Assembly: GCA_907164885.2 (NCBI GenBank) | Contig: OU015493.1 | Span: 49,267,390-49,331,389, forward strand | Length of the DNA: 64,000 bases | Origin: Dolomedes plantarius | Taxonomy: Eukaryota; Arthropoda; Arachnida; Araneae; Dolomedidae | Direction: 5' to 3' | Shown: positions 46,922 through 59,354 of the stretch, piece after piece | Layout of the letters: every line of letters starts with the position of its first letter | Position numbering within the stretch: the stretch's first letter is position 1 | The notes under the pieces: model-generated | The model's database searches: none | Told to the model about the DNA's origin: nothing | What the model saw: only the letters and a program-made list of their open reading frames with translations | Translations under genes and position numbers: made by a program

Positions 46922-47858
46922 GATACTGTTAGAAAAAGCCGTTTTTCCCCCAAGCGATTTTTACTAAGTGAGCTGTATGTTTGACGTCACCATTACCGTC
47001 GATTACGTCATTCATCCATGGCGATGACGCAATCACCAACCCAGTGACGTACACCTCCGTAATGGTTAACACTGTAACCGAAACTTCAACCTCTTGAAAA
47101 TATTTGCATATTTCCACAGCCAAGCGTGCCACCAGGCGGCGGCACACACCAGTCGTGTATAAAAGCCGCAGCAGCTAGGCAGTGGAGTGTTGGTTTTTGG
47201 TGTTGTTGGTTGGATTGTGGGAAGTTAGGTAGTGAGCTGTATGAGCTACGCCCTGCCGTTAGACCTCGTCCAGGCATCTCCAGAAGTCACCGAGTTCTCT
47301 CACATAGCAAGACGCATGATATGGGAAGATATCCTGGCACCGGCGGATCCCCAGCTGAGCTCCAGCAGTTTTCTACTAAAACCTTGAGGGGCCGTTTTCC
47401 GGGCAACTAGTATCGGAACCCGCTATCTTCATATGTTACCCGCGCAGTGATAAGATACATCAGCATCAATCAGGTTGTACCTAAGTTTTTGACTTTGTTT
47501 CTGCACCTCCGTTTAACTTTTACTTTAAGCAAATTTTGAAGTCAAGGAGCTTTTACCTTATGTTATAATCAAGACTGTTATTCTTTTGAATGTTGTTTGT
47601 TTTTAATTTCCGTATCCGCTAATGAATAAACGTTAGCTTAATTTTAAACTTGTCTGGTTATTCTTGTATGTTTGCACACCACACACTATTTCTGGCTAAT
47701 ATAGCTACTTTTAAGAAAATCGTCAGGTTATCACCCACCTTCCACTGCGAGCCAATACGACTCTGTAACCCCAAGCTACATGTGTAAAGCTATTGGCACT
47801 TTTAGCCATATTACACTAGTAGGGATTTGGCATTTCTGCCAAATTCCCTAACAGATAC
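46922..47858 (+). mobile_element. Solo LTR, 927 bp, with GATAC target duplication
   Basis: The LTR runs 46927-47853, starting TGTTAG and ending CTAACA (6-bp inverted ends). The 5-bp direct repeat GATAC flanks it at 46922-46926 and 47854-47858. Inside are a TATA box (TATAAAAG, 47158) and AATAAA (47625). No coding region adjoins, so the internal part was lost by LTR recombination. A 5-bp duplication fits BEL/Pao or some gypsy elements; I cannot choose. The open frames in it (e.g. 47126-47410) are not genes. Confidence 0.85.
46982..47165 (+). promoter_or_regulatory. LTR promoter: cluster of CRE/ATF-like sites and TATA box
   Basis: TGACGTCA (46982, perfect CRE), TTACGTCA (47003), TGACGCAAT (47025) and TGACGTAC (47045) fall within 75 bp. 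The TATA box TATAAAAG at 47158 lies about 110 bp downstream. Spacing suits a pol II promoter in U3. That bZIP factors bind is an inference from the motifs. Confidence 0.6.
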
Positions 47859-49880
<2,022 letters not shown>

Positions 49881-49959
49881 TATATTATTACTTTGACTTC
49901 TCCACGTTCCTGTAAAATATAATTTATTCAATTTCTGAAGATGAGGTAATCGCTCATAA

Positions 49960-50345
49960 AGTTTGCAGTGCTTAATCCCTTCGTTCCCCTGTAGATCGAG
50001 AAAGATCCTTCAGACTTAAGAAAAGCCCTGTCTAGGGAGACTGAGCCGATAAGAATCATCGGACACACCCTAGTCCATGACGTAACATATCGTCATGGGG
50101 AATAACCCTTGCACCACTTCTTCTGTATTTTCCGATATAAAAATGTGAACTTGGCTGGGCGCTGGGCTTTTCTTCTGATAGTGTTTGTACAAAACTTATG
50201 TCACACGGTCTAGCTCCCTCCCTATGGGGAACTCCATATGAACGACAAATAAAACTATTTTAATTCATTCGCCTGTTTACTGTGTCCCAAGAATTCTTTT
50301 CCAGCTGCTCCAGTATCAGCTTTGTCAACTGTTTCTATAAGAGAT
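49960..50345 (+). other. Possible LTR-like sequence
   Basis: GC-richer than its surroundings, with TATAAAAATG at 50147 and AATAAAAC at 50252 about 100 bp apart. ATGACGTAAC and CGTCATGGGG lie just upstream. This resembles a short LTR (U3-R-U5), but I find no terminal inverted bases or target duplication. Confidence 0.3.
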
Positions 50346-50346
50346 G

Positions 50347-50348
<2 letters not shown>

Positions 50349-50417
<69 letters not shown>

Positions 50418-50433
50418 ATAGTCTATAGTCTAT
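50349..50433. repeat. (TA)n microsatellite followed by (TATAGTC)3
   Basis: About 65 bp of TA, then three repeats of TATAGTC. Confidence 0.93.
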
Positions 50434-50689
50434 CAGGAATTGCATCATAGTTCTCTATGCACCAAATACAGTATGCAACCCTCTAAGTGAGTCTTTTTTT
50501 CGAAAGCTGATTTTCCTCTCAGTATGGTTTGATCCTTGCGCTGACATTCTCTTAATCAAATTTTTTTTTCAAATGTATCGTTCAAAGTATATTTTTCCCT
50601 CATCTTTTATCTCGCCCCGTCGTCTTACTTAATTTCAATAGTCATCTCCCGGAAATTCTTTGAAAACACTTCAAACAGAAAATGCTTCA

Positions 50690-51040
50690 CTTCTTCCAAT
50701 TTGCCGACTGATCATTTCTGAGCCCTCCATTTTCGCGAATAAATTGCCGTTAGTGCGAGCGCGTTAAGGCAGAAAAGTATCACGTTTGATAGAGTTGGAA
50801 ATCCTTTTCAGGCTGTTTATTCAGTCGAGAGAGCGCTATATCTAATTTTGGGGCCGTTACGCCTGGGCTTATGGCAGTGTGAAACGGAAAATGCTTGTCA
50901 GGACTTGAAAACGAGGAGGTAATTTTATCCAGATGTTATTTACAAAGACAAGCTATTCATTATGGAGTTTGTCACCGGCAGATTTCGCCCATCATTCCGA
51001 AAATAGATTATTAATCAGCAATACGACGTTTTGCGATAAA
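50690..51040 (+). repeat. Unexplained non-coding repeat, copy 1
   Basis: Aligns with 58575-58890 in the same orientation, roughly 60-65% identical by eye. Shared landmarks are TTTGATAGAGTTGGAAATCC, CTGTTTATTCAGTCGA, ATCTAATTTTGGGGCCGTTACGC, CTTGAAAACGAGGAGGT, ATCCAGATGTTATTTAC, GACAAGC and ATTAATCAGCAATACGA. No open frame, terminal repeats or box structure visible. Confidence 0.6.
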
Positions 51041-51544
51041 GATTAATATTGTCACGGTTCCCAGTTGAAATTGCCGTTAACTTTATTGTATTGATAGAAT
51101 AGAGGCAGTCATGTGATCTGCCTTATCGTTTCCTAAGTCTGAAATGGTAACTACTTTGTAACTTCTAATTTGATTAGTTTTATGTGTGCTCTAAACTTCT
51201 GTATTTCACGCTGCACTGGCATAAATTATTTTAGGATATATTTGTTTACTTAACTTAGTAACACACTTTTCATTGGAGTTTTTAAGTATTTTTTTACAGT
51301 AATGAACTGTTCACTGTCTCTTGTAGCAGTCAAAACAGAATTTTTTTAACAATACGAGTTAATCGGTTTCACGGTCAAAATAAAGAATATTTAGTTTTGA
51401 AGTATTTGTCTGTTTTAAACGATAAATAAAAAGTTTGTAAGTTTGAACTCTGTTAAATTTATTTTCTTTCCTATTTTCTGCACGAATTAATTATTTCCTC
51501 CTTAACCTTTATGTTACGGTGCCCATTTTTCCGATTCCCTCTAA
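51041..51544. other. AT-rich spacer
   Basis: Nothing recognised. Confidence 0.4.
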
Positions 51545-52056
51545 AGAACGGCCATTATATATATTTTCAGGAACAAATTCGTGGTGAATAACTCCTTTGT
51601 AATCAAAAAATGCAATCAGTATTTTTTCAAGGCCGTGCTCTTTCGATTAAGAAATAGGATAAGGCGAATTAGGAAGGAACTGTTTGATTCTAAGCAATGG
51701 TTTCTTTTACACGATAATGCTAAGCCCCGTACAGAAAACGTACAGATTTCTGTACATATTTCTGTGCAACAGTATCTTATTAACCATTCAATTACAGTGA
51801 GAAATTCATATTCACTAATCATATTCTCTCGACTTATCGCCAGCTGATTTTTTCCTTTTTCTGAAGCTTAAAGATGGCCATGAAAGGACAGAGATTTAAA
51901 AAAGCCTCGGATATTAAATAAATGTTAAGAGTATTTTGCGAACGGTTAGTTCCAAGGCCTATAAACAATGTTTTGATGACGTGAAGAACTGTTGGAAAAT
52001 TTGTGTTGACATTTTTGCGATTATTTTGAAGGAGATAAATTTATTTGAAGGTGAGT
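51545..52056 (+). pseudogene. Mariner-like transposase, C-terminal half, decayed
   Basis: Reads NKFVVNNSFVIKKCNQYFFK, RLRNRIRRIRKELFDSKQWF, then LLHDNAKPRT (second catalytic D). After frame changes come SPADFFLFLKLKDGHERTEI-like words (third D position), KSILRTVSSKAYKQCFDDVK and NCWKICVD. These are the usual mariner landmarks in the usual order. Stops and at least two frameshifts are present. The N-terminal half is absent. It is a different subfamily member from the decayed mariner at 15650. Confidence 0.82.
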
Positions 52057-52106
52057 AATATTTTTCTTATTTATAAAAAGTTTTCCGGTTACGTTATAGG
52101 CGCACC

Positions 52107-52111
<5 letters not shown>
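52057..52111. other. Short linker
   Basis: Between the mariner relic and a TA tract. Confidence 0.4.

Positions 52112-52171
<60 letters not shown>
52112..52171. repeat. (TA)n microsatellite
   Basis: About 60 bp of TA. Confidence 0.93.
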
Positions 52172-52174
<3 letters not shown>

Positions 52175-52561
52175 GACATGGAACTCGACTTTTGTAATTA
52201 TTTTGATTATTATACTGTTTTAACTCAAGAAAAATGCTATTTTCCAATTTCACAATTTCGAAACAACATTAATTTGGTTCCATGCACATTTGTAAGTGCA
52301 TTTATTTTATTTATAAATATTAAATTGTCTATGTGCTGAAAATCATTCATGTGGTTTTTCGTACCGGTTTTCCTAGAAGAAGGGAATGTGCCTCCCGTAT
52401 GCAATTAAGTGTGACCTGTAACAGTACGGTTAGTACACAAGGTAAATTGCACAAGAAGGGATAATTACTTGCCACCCTCTCGGTCATTAAGGGGACATAG
52501 TTCCTCTATAGCAACGTACCAGCAACCATCTTTTACCCAATCATATGTCGGAAAGGTAAAT
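52172..52561. other. Spacer
   Basis: Nothing recognised. It immediately precedes the LTR. Confidence 0.4.
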
Positions 52562-53080
52562 TGTTCTAGAACATTTTCTGACCTCTGCGATTTTTAGTGC
52601 TGGAAAGTTTTAAAGGTTTATTGAGTCAGTTGGAAAAAGAAAAGATGCGACGGTGTTATAGCTCGAGGTCGTCCGCTGTTCAGCCCTAGTCGCCATTTTA
52701 GTATGCTGAGATATCTCGAGATTTCTGGTCTGGTTTTGGACCATCAGACTCCAATGAGGGTGGTGGTAAGAAAAAATAATTTGTAATATATTCAATCAGG
52801 TGAGAGCACAGAATAATTAATATATGTAACTAATTTTATTATGTGTGTGAATACTTTCTTAATGTATGTAGATTATTATTATGTTGTTTCTGTGCGAATT
52901 GTAACTAACGATAAAATTAATCTTAAACAAGAAGAAGAGAAATTAAATTGTAATATTTATCAAAATTGAGTTTGTTTTTCTAATTATCTCAGAAATGTGT
53001 CAGAATGTGTTTTCTCCAATTAACAATTTTTAAAGTGCCACTATACGATCATCTATTTTAGTACCTGTTTTAATTCCCCA
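52562..53080 (+). mobile_element. LTR (copy 2), ~519 bp
   Basis: Starts TGTTCTAGAACATTTTCTGA and ends TTTTAATTCCCCA. Matches 32123-32643 over its whole length. The same position of a gag reading frame downstream supports its identity as the 5' LTR. Confidence 0.7.
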
Positions 53081-53226
53081 TAATATATGGTGACGTGAAC
53101 ATGATCTTCGAGCTCTGGGATTTTAATAATGAGAGAAATTATATAAATCACTGCACATTGTCTGACTAAAAACTTAAATTGTATGTAAAATGTTTATAAT
53201 ATATTTAAATTGTTGAATTGTATGTT

Positions 53227-55832
53227 AGGGCGGAGCGTAAAAGTAAAGTTTTCGATTTTGTTTTTGCCCTAGTGCGGAAAAGTTGGGTACTGGTGGGTAG
53301 GTCACGTATACAAAGATTTTGGAAAAACGAAAAATATCTTCCGTCTCCATTTCGACTGTGATTTTTAGCAGATTTTTACCATACAGCAAAAAATGTGTAT
53401 TTCCATTGTTTTGTATGCAGGTTTTCTCTTTTTGTGAAATAAAATTCAGAAAAAACCTAGAACTCACCACTGGGAGGTGGCTGCATTGCGAGTTCCACCC
53501 GTGCCCACCTATCCACCCAACCGTATCGGCTCATAACTCCTTTGCCCTTGCAGTTATTCCGGTTTTACTCGGTACTCGCATTTGGTTTCAAATGATAGCA
53601 TAGCTTTTCTCGACTCTGTTCCGGTTCTAACTAAACCGTCACACTTACTTTCTCCACACACAGCCGCAGAAACCTATGTTATTAGTTTCAGGAAACGTTC
53701 AACACCTTGTGTGTGGCAAGGAAATTTTAGACTTCCAAGGTGGTGAGCTACAGACAATCCACTGGAAATGAAATTTCTCAAATCAGCATCTTTCAAGTGA
53801 GGTTTTTTGGGGGGTTCCGTTAAATTACATTTCTGTCAATCAGTCTATATATGAAACTGCCTCGAAGTTGAGTGACGAAATGTTGTAGCGTCTGATTCCT
53901 TTCTTTTTTTCTTTCTTGCTCGGAAAATCCTACGTAGTCCAAGTTCGCAAATGGACTGTCTGTCGTCTGTGACCATTGACAAGATTATTGCTTCCGGGTG
54001 GCCCAAATAGCCATTTCTCTGGATAATGGGATCGACCACAGTCTTTAAATCGTTTTTAAGATAGCGTGAGACGTTTATTGTCTTCCACAAATTTCATGGA
54101 CCATACGTGCAATATGATTTAATTTTACTGTAAACCACATAGGTGGGTACACTTTCATGATGAACTCTTTCATGATGCCAGAGTTTGAAGTCGGTTTGAA
54201 GGCTCTAACGAGCTAATGTATAAATTCTTTATTCGATTTGCAGTTGTTAGCCAACGTTCATGAGACATTTTCCCAGGGTGCTTTTGTGACAAACTTGATG
54301 AGCAATTTCTATTTGTGACAGCTTGAAAAATATCCCAAAGCTATCGCTTGTGTGTGCTAAGATCCTTTATGTCGACTTTTGGAAATTCGCTCGAAATGTA
54401 TACAAATCTCACAACTGGAAGGTTTTTACAATTTGCCATTGCTTTCCCAGTAGGACCAGAAAATGCATTAGGACCACTCGTTCCACCATCCACATGCTGC
54501 ACTAAATGTCGGAGTGGCAACTCATTTGCGTGTAACGCGTGACAGATATACGTGGCAGATATGCGGGGCAGATAAACCAGTGCAAGGGTTTCGCAATGGC
54601 TTCCCCAGAAAGGCGAATCACGCTGATTTTATAGCCAGCATTAACGACTGTTCCATCGCACCCTATTGCTATTAGTTGATGAATATCAATATTCTTATTC
54701 TACATGAATTGCAGCATCATTTGAGAAATACTCAAAGCTGATGATGAGGTTAGTGCTATGTGTCCAAGGTACTTGCTTCCAGGTTCCTTAATCATTGTAA
54801 CGTGTTCTTCCAGGACTGTGTTCTGGTAAATCTCCCCCCCTACACTATCTAGCATTAGAGTTTTGTCCTTCCTTCCGTCAAAATAAAGTCCCTTCAGTGG
54901 TTCCTGCTGTCTTTTGTTTCCTTGCTGATATTCTTTCCGAATATTTTCCCCTCTCTCTTCTTATTTTATGTTTATCAATTACATTTAAAATGTGTGTTTC
55001 GGTAATCATCCCCATATCTTCCAAAACAGCGCTTGCAATGATAGCTCCAGCCCGATCTGAAACTCCGGTTCTGTTACAAGTTATAGCTACTGCTGGGTAT
55101 CGGCTTGATCGGAACTTCTTTTTCCCTTCAGATTGAGTCATCCTGGATGTGGATGGGGAAGGCTTCAAGTAATCTGTGCCACTATCGGAGTTATGTGGAT
55201 CCACGTCAGAATCTGGATCAGGAAATATGAGCATAGATGGAGTAACAGATGGCGAAACATTTATTTTAAGACTTACTGCTTCTGTCTCTTTCTGCTTCCT
55301 ATCGGCTCGTTTCATCAGCTTTCAGTTTAAGTCAACTGCGCCTATGGACATTTGCCTAAGTGCCCTTTGGTATATAACAAAAGTTCTTTCCATTTCAGGA
55401 ATCCTTTTATGATTCGGGCAACAACATTTGTTAAAAGAAACACACTTACATGAAGAAATGTCGAACAATTTTCGTGAGTCCCTTCACGAAGGTTTTAAGC
55501 TTCGTTTCTAATGTTGTTGTTGACAACGTTTTCATGCCAAAATATTTCTTTTCCTTTCTGCACGCAGTGTGTCAGCAGCTGCCTTTCTGTATTAAGTTTC
55601 GAATTACCCCTGTATTTTATTTAAGAACAAAATGACGATTTGCATACAAAACAATGGAAATACACATTTTTAACTGTATGATAAAAATCTGCTAAAAATC
55701 ACGGCTGAAATGGAGACGGAAGATATTTTTATTTCACAAAACTTTGCATACGTGACCTACTCACCAGTACCCAACTTTTCCGCACTAGGGCAAAAACGAA
55801 ATCGAAAACTTTTTTTTTTTACGCTCCGCCCT
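53227..55832 (-). mobile_element. Long-TIR DNA transposon, copy 2, complete, 2606 bp
   Basis: Left tip AGGGCGGAGCGTAAAA; right tip is its exact inverse. The inverted repeats run ~200 bp with about 90% identity (GTTTTCGATTT.GTTTTTGCCCTA, GGTACTGGTG.GTAGGTCACG, AATATCTTCCGTCTCCATTT, TTAGCAGATTTTTA.CATACAG, to TTTTGTATGCA). The flanks ATTGTATGTT (53217-53226) and ATTGTACGTT (55833-55842) are a 10-bp target duplication with one mismatch. One protein is encoded on the minus strand. Long TIRs with a 9-10-bp duplication would fit a MULE-like element, but the protein does not let me confirm this. Confidence 0.85.
53557..55620 (-). pseudogene. Transposase-like protein of unassigned family, broken copy 2
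   Basis: Same protein as 33097-35150. On the minus strand the open pieces include VTPSMLIFPDPDSDVDPHNS, VLEDMGMITETHILNVIDKH and KIRRERGKYSE (54878-55315), where a frameshift follows. VVDPIIQRNGYLGHPEAIIL and CELGLRRIFRARKKKRK lie in 53845-54090, then FPCHTQ.VERF-type sequence near 53710. Its lesions differ in part from copy 1: the stop after IIQRNG in copy 1 is Tyr here. So the two copies decayed independently after separating. No intact version is in the window. Confidence 0.75.
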
Positions 55833-55936
55833 ATTGTACGTTATTGTATTATGAAATTGAGTTAGCCTTTTTTTATTGTTCGTTTTGATACGATAAATTT
55901 ATAAATTCCATTTGCTAAAATTTCAAACAATTAAAC

Positions 55937-56160
55937 ATGTCGAAAGGTTGTAGAACTAGGAATAGGCAGGCGAGTCCTCCCCCATCACCTTCAACGTCTG
56001 ATTCAAATATTATAAATCTAATCGCGCCATCACGTATTATGATTTCTCTGCCCTCTTTTGGGGGTTCTTCACATGAGAACTGTAAATTCTTTTAAAATCA
56101 TTTTGAGGAAATCGCCTCATTAGAAAAATGGAACGGTAAAAAATATTTACTATCCAAAAA
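55937..56160 (+). pseudogene. Gag N-terminal fragment of the retroelement
   Basis: ATG at 55937 opens MSKGCRTRNRQASPPPSPST, a proline/serine-rich start, followed by LPSFGGSSHENCKFF, a TAA, and NHFEEIASLEKWNGKKYLL. The F..HFE.....W pattern is typical of gypsy-type Gag starts. It ends abruptly at a junction with integrase sequence. Confidence 0.68.
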
Positions 56161-56640
56161 GTAATGGTCTTTTGGAAAGAACGCATAAAACATTAAAATA
56201 ATCTGTGGATTGCATTTCTTCTCATGCTTTCCAAATGAATTACAATTTGCTCTATTTTAAACTTTTTTATAACAATTCCTCCCATTCTACCACTGGTTTT
56301 TCTCCCACTAAATTGTCTTTCTCGAGAGAACTTAACAGTACCATTCAACTTAATTTTGATCCGCAAACATGTCAGGATTATCCAGAATATTTTTCAAAAC
56401 AACAAAAGTTGATTGAAAAATCGCGCAAAGCTCTTCAGGAATCCGAAACGAAGTTACTAGATGGAAAAATTGACAAAAACTCTAATATAAATAATTCGAT
56501 TTTCAAAATTGAAGACACTGTTTTTTATAGGCTCCTACTGCTCACTCCTACTGCTCTAGCTCCAAAATTTCTTGGTCCTTATAAGACTCTAAAAGAATTT
56601 AGAAACAAAAATTTCTCATTCAAGATTTAAATGACTCCAA
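56161..56640 (+). pseudogene. Integrase C-terminal fragment
   Basis: Reads SNGLLERTHKTLK, stop, then FYNNSSHSTTGFSPTKLSFS with E..FSKQQ and IFKIEDTVFYR, ending APKFLGPYKTLKEF, a GPY/F-like module typical of gypsy integrases. The last catalytic Glu region (SNG..ER.H) is at the very start. The 141-codon open piece is 56205-56630. Joined to gag by deletion of the rest of pol. Confidence 0.75.
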
Positions 56641-57602
56641 TGCTAAGAGAATAATATCCTTCAATCAAAATTATGTAGAGTGCCTTAAAAAAAACCAGCT
56701 ATTGAATAACTTATCGTTGAACATAGAAAATTTAATCTTAAAGTATTTTTTTCTCTACTTTATTTTCTCATAAACATTTATTTGTTAAACATGTAGTTAT
56801 GTCAAATGTGTGTTCCTTTCTACAAGAAATTCAAAGCTCTCTATGTCATATATATATATAAGCAAAAAATGTTTGTCTATGTGCAGATGTAATCCTTCAT
56901 TTGATGCTAGAAAACTTTGTTAACATACAACATGAAATCATATATAATTTTTCTTAAAACCTTATTGATTTCTATAAAAATTCCTTCACGATCAAGTTAT
57001 GTCAACACATATGCCATTAGAATCGTCTTTAAAACAACAACACAATAATTAATAAAATTAATCAATTTTTAACCATACCAATTTTGAGTTTGTAACTACC
57101 TTATGATAGCAGTTATGTCATACCGAATCTTCCAGTTATGCGTTTCTACCTGTAATCGATTCTAGTGTACCTTTGTAACTATAAGAAATAAGTCAATATT
57201 TTAACTCTCTAATCAATTCCGAGCCTATACGAGCACAATATACTCACTCAAAATAGTAGACACCCTAATTTTCTTTAAAGACGTCTCCCACGTCGTGTAG
57301 TACTTTGCGTCAATCGAATTCCGACTGAAGCCCTGTTCACATAGAATTCGTCAGCGTCACCATTAAAGATTCCGTTATAGCTGATTGGTAAAATAGGTCA
57401 ATGATTGATATATGATTGGTTAAAAAAATTTACGCTGACGGATTTTATATGAAAATGTCCTAAGGCTTGGCCGTTCTTATTCTGTCAATCTTATCGTTTT
57501 GGTCGTTCTTATTATATCCTGTAATAAGAAGCGATGTTTTTTAACCTGTATCTTCTTCCCGTAATAAAGAAAACTGTAAACGTGGTAGGAATATGCCCAT
57601 GT
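56641..57602. other. AT-rich spacer, possible Helitron-like 5' scrap at 56846
   Basis: TCATATATATATAAGCAAAA at 56846 resembles Helitron-like 5' ends, but no 3' end is found. No retroelement LTR is seen here. Remainder featureless. Confidence 0.4.
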
Positions 57603-57675
57603 CGTCGGTAGCCCAGTGGCTAAGTAGTTAAGGCATCACCCAGCCACGCCGGGACGGGGTTCGATTCCCGCAGAA
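57603..57675 (+). other. tRNA-like A/B-box segment (SINE head)
   Basis: GGTAGCCCAGTGGCTAAG matches a pol III A box and GGGGTTCGATTCCCG a B box with a perfect 4-bp T-stem, about 45 bp apart. No convincing anticodon stem or acceptor stem. Most likely a tRNA-derived SINE head. Confidence 0.5.
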
Positions 57676-57687
57676 AACTTGGTTATA

Positions 57688-57918
57688 TATGAGGCAGTGA
57701 AAGGCAAAGTGGTGTAATTCACATTTTCAACTTTTTTTATTTGAGAGCAAAAATGCAATCTCTATGTTCAATTTATAGTGGAATTACAAATAACTATTAT
57801 TTGGAATATTATAATAATTATTATGAATTTTAATTTGTTCAATATATAGTGGATTTTTTTCTAGTTTTTGCAGCAAAATGCTTTGACTTACACCATTTTG
57901 CCTTTCACCGCCTCATAT
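57688..57918 (+). mobile_element. MITE, ~230 bp, TIR ATATGAGGCRGTGAAAGGCA
   Basis: Left ATATGAGGCAGTGAAAGGCA + AAGTGGTGTAA. The right end, read inverted, is CATATGAGGCGGTGAAAGGC + AAAATGGTGTAA. The ~32-bp inverted repeats have few mismatches. The interior is largely self-complementary around AATATTATAATAATTATT. A truncated inverse copy is at 46222-46437. Confidence 0.82.
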
Positions 57919-57936
57919 GCCTTTCACCGCCCGCAC

Positions 57937-57950
57937 ACACACACACACAA

Positions 57951-57998
<48 letters not shown>
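57937..57998. repeat. Compound (CA)n(TA)n microsatellite
   Basis: Short CA run then about 46 bp of TA. Confidence 0.93.
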
Positions 57999-58002
<4 letters not shown>

Positions 58003-58574
58003 CTTCTTGGGCCCGTATTCTTGATATACATGCTATCCCACCCCGTAAGGAAAAGGTTAATGGGTAAAGTAAGATGCGAGCACTCAAGATATCACCACTG
58101 GTCGGTTGGATTGAGGAAGTAATTGAGGTGGTACCATGGAACACTGTTGGCTCGCCTGCATAATGTTCCCTGATAAAAAGGACTTAATTCCTGCGGTTCC
58201 TTGCGAATAACTCCAGACAAGCGTCCCAGCTTTGCCCCCTCCCCCCCCCAAAAAAAAATTTTTTTCTAAATCAAAACGCTATTGTTCTTTCCCGCTTAAA
58301 CTCCCAAACAGCTTTACTTTAATATTTTTTTAGTTATAATAATTGTAATGCCAGATGAAAAAGAAATTAAATTAAATTTTTTCGTATTGCGAAATTAAAA
58401 AAATCTATTTATAATTCATGGTCCAAATCTAGGTATTATTTCATTGAAGGTAGAATATAATATGACGCAGTCCTTTAAACTGACTGTTAAAACACAGTCA
58501 AAATCATCTGTATAAAATTGCATACTCGTTCCTCCAATCTGTTGCGTAATTACTTTTAAGCGAAGTTCATTTCA
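57999..58574. other. Spacer
   Basis: Contains a C-run/A-run/T-run junction near 58239-58265. No coding signal. Confidence 0.4.
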
Positions 58575-58890
58575 GAGTAAATACGAGCCAGCGATAGCAT
58601 TTAAGCAGAAAACTTCCGTTTGATGAAGTTGAAATCCCCTCCCCTCTGTTTATTCAGTAGACAAAATAATAGTATCTAATTTTAGAGTCGTTACGCGGAG
58701 TTTATGACAATATAAACGTGAAATCTTTTCAGGGCTGAAAAGGAGCAGGTTATTTCATACATCTGTTACTTGCACTGACAAGCAATTTGTTTGCATAGAG
58801 TGTTTGAGGCTGGATTTCTTTTCGTAAGAGATGTATATTGTTAATTAGTAATACAAAATCATATTATCTAGCAAAGATATTTATCAAGGG
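58575..58890 (+). repeat. Unexplained non-coding repeat, copy 2
   Basis: Partner of 50690-51040: TTTGATGAAGTTGAAATCCC, CTGTTTATTCAGTAGA, ATCTAATTTTAGAGTCGTTACGC, GGGCTGAAAAGGAGCAGGT, ATCTGTTACTTGC and GACAAGC occur in the same order and spacing. No coding potential. Confidence 0.6.
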
Positions 58891-59242
58891 ATTTTTTATT
58901 AATGTCATGAATAATGAATGCTTTTGTTAAACTCAATAAATTTGTGTTATTGGGGACTTTCTTTTCAATTTGCATTTCGACTTATACTGTTGTATGTTAT
59001 TATGAAACGATAAATGACCAGATTGTTGTTATGTTTGAGCACTTAAACACAATTCCCACTAATTAAATGTATTTTTACGCAACCACAAGATCTTTATTAG
59101 AATATAATATATTTGTATGGTAAATCAATCATTTGGGCGTCATATATGTGCAGTTTAGTCAGAAATGTGAAGAAAGATTTATAAATGATTGTTTTCGAAG
59201 TTTTTAGTTAAGAAATATTAACCTAAAAATTAAGTAACAGTA
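58891..59242. other. AT-rich spacer
   Basis: Nothing recognised. Confidence 0.4.
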
Positions 59243-59354
59243 TCTATATATATATAAAGGAAGAAGTCCTGATTATTCACGTATCAACGCCCAGCAAAAA
59301 CTATTGGAAATATAGATATCAAATTTTAGGAGCTTATTACTTTTGAGCTGAAGG

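Larger units (their letters stand above)
52562..56640 (+). mobile_element. Internally deleted gypsy-like retroelement carrying a nested transposon
   Basis: Order: LTR (52562-53080), leader with TGGTGACGTGA primer-binding-like site, nested long-TIR transposon (53227-55832), leader remainder, gag start (55937-56160), then directly an integrase C-terminal part (56160-56640). Protease, RT, RNase H and most of the integrase are missing. I find no 3' LTR within the next kilobase. Confidence 0.75.

Noticed and set aside
47126..47410. 94-codon frame as a host gene near a TATA box
   Set aside because: It lies wholly inside the solo LTR; the TATA box is the LTR's own.
57603..57675. True tRNA gene
   Set aside because: T-arm is fine but the anticodon and acceptor stems do not form.
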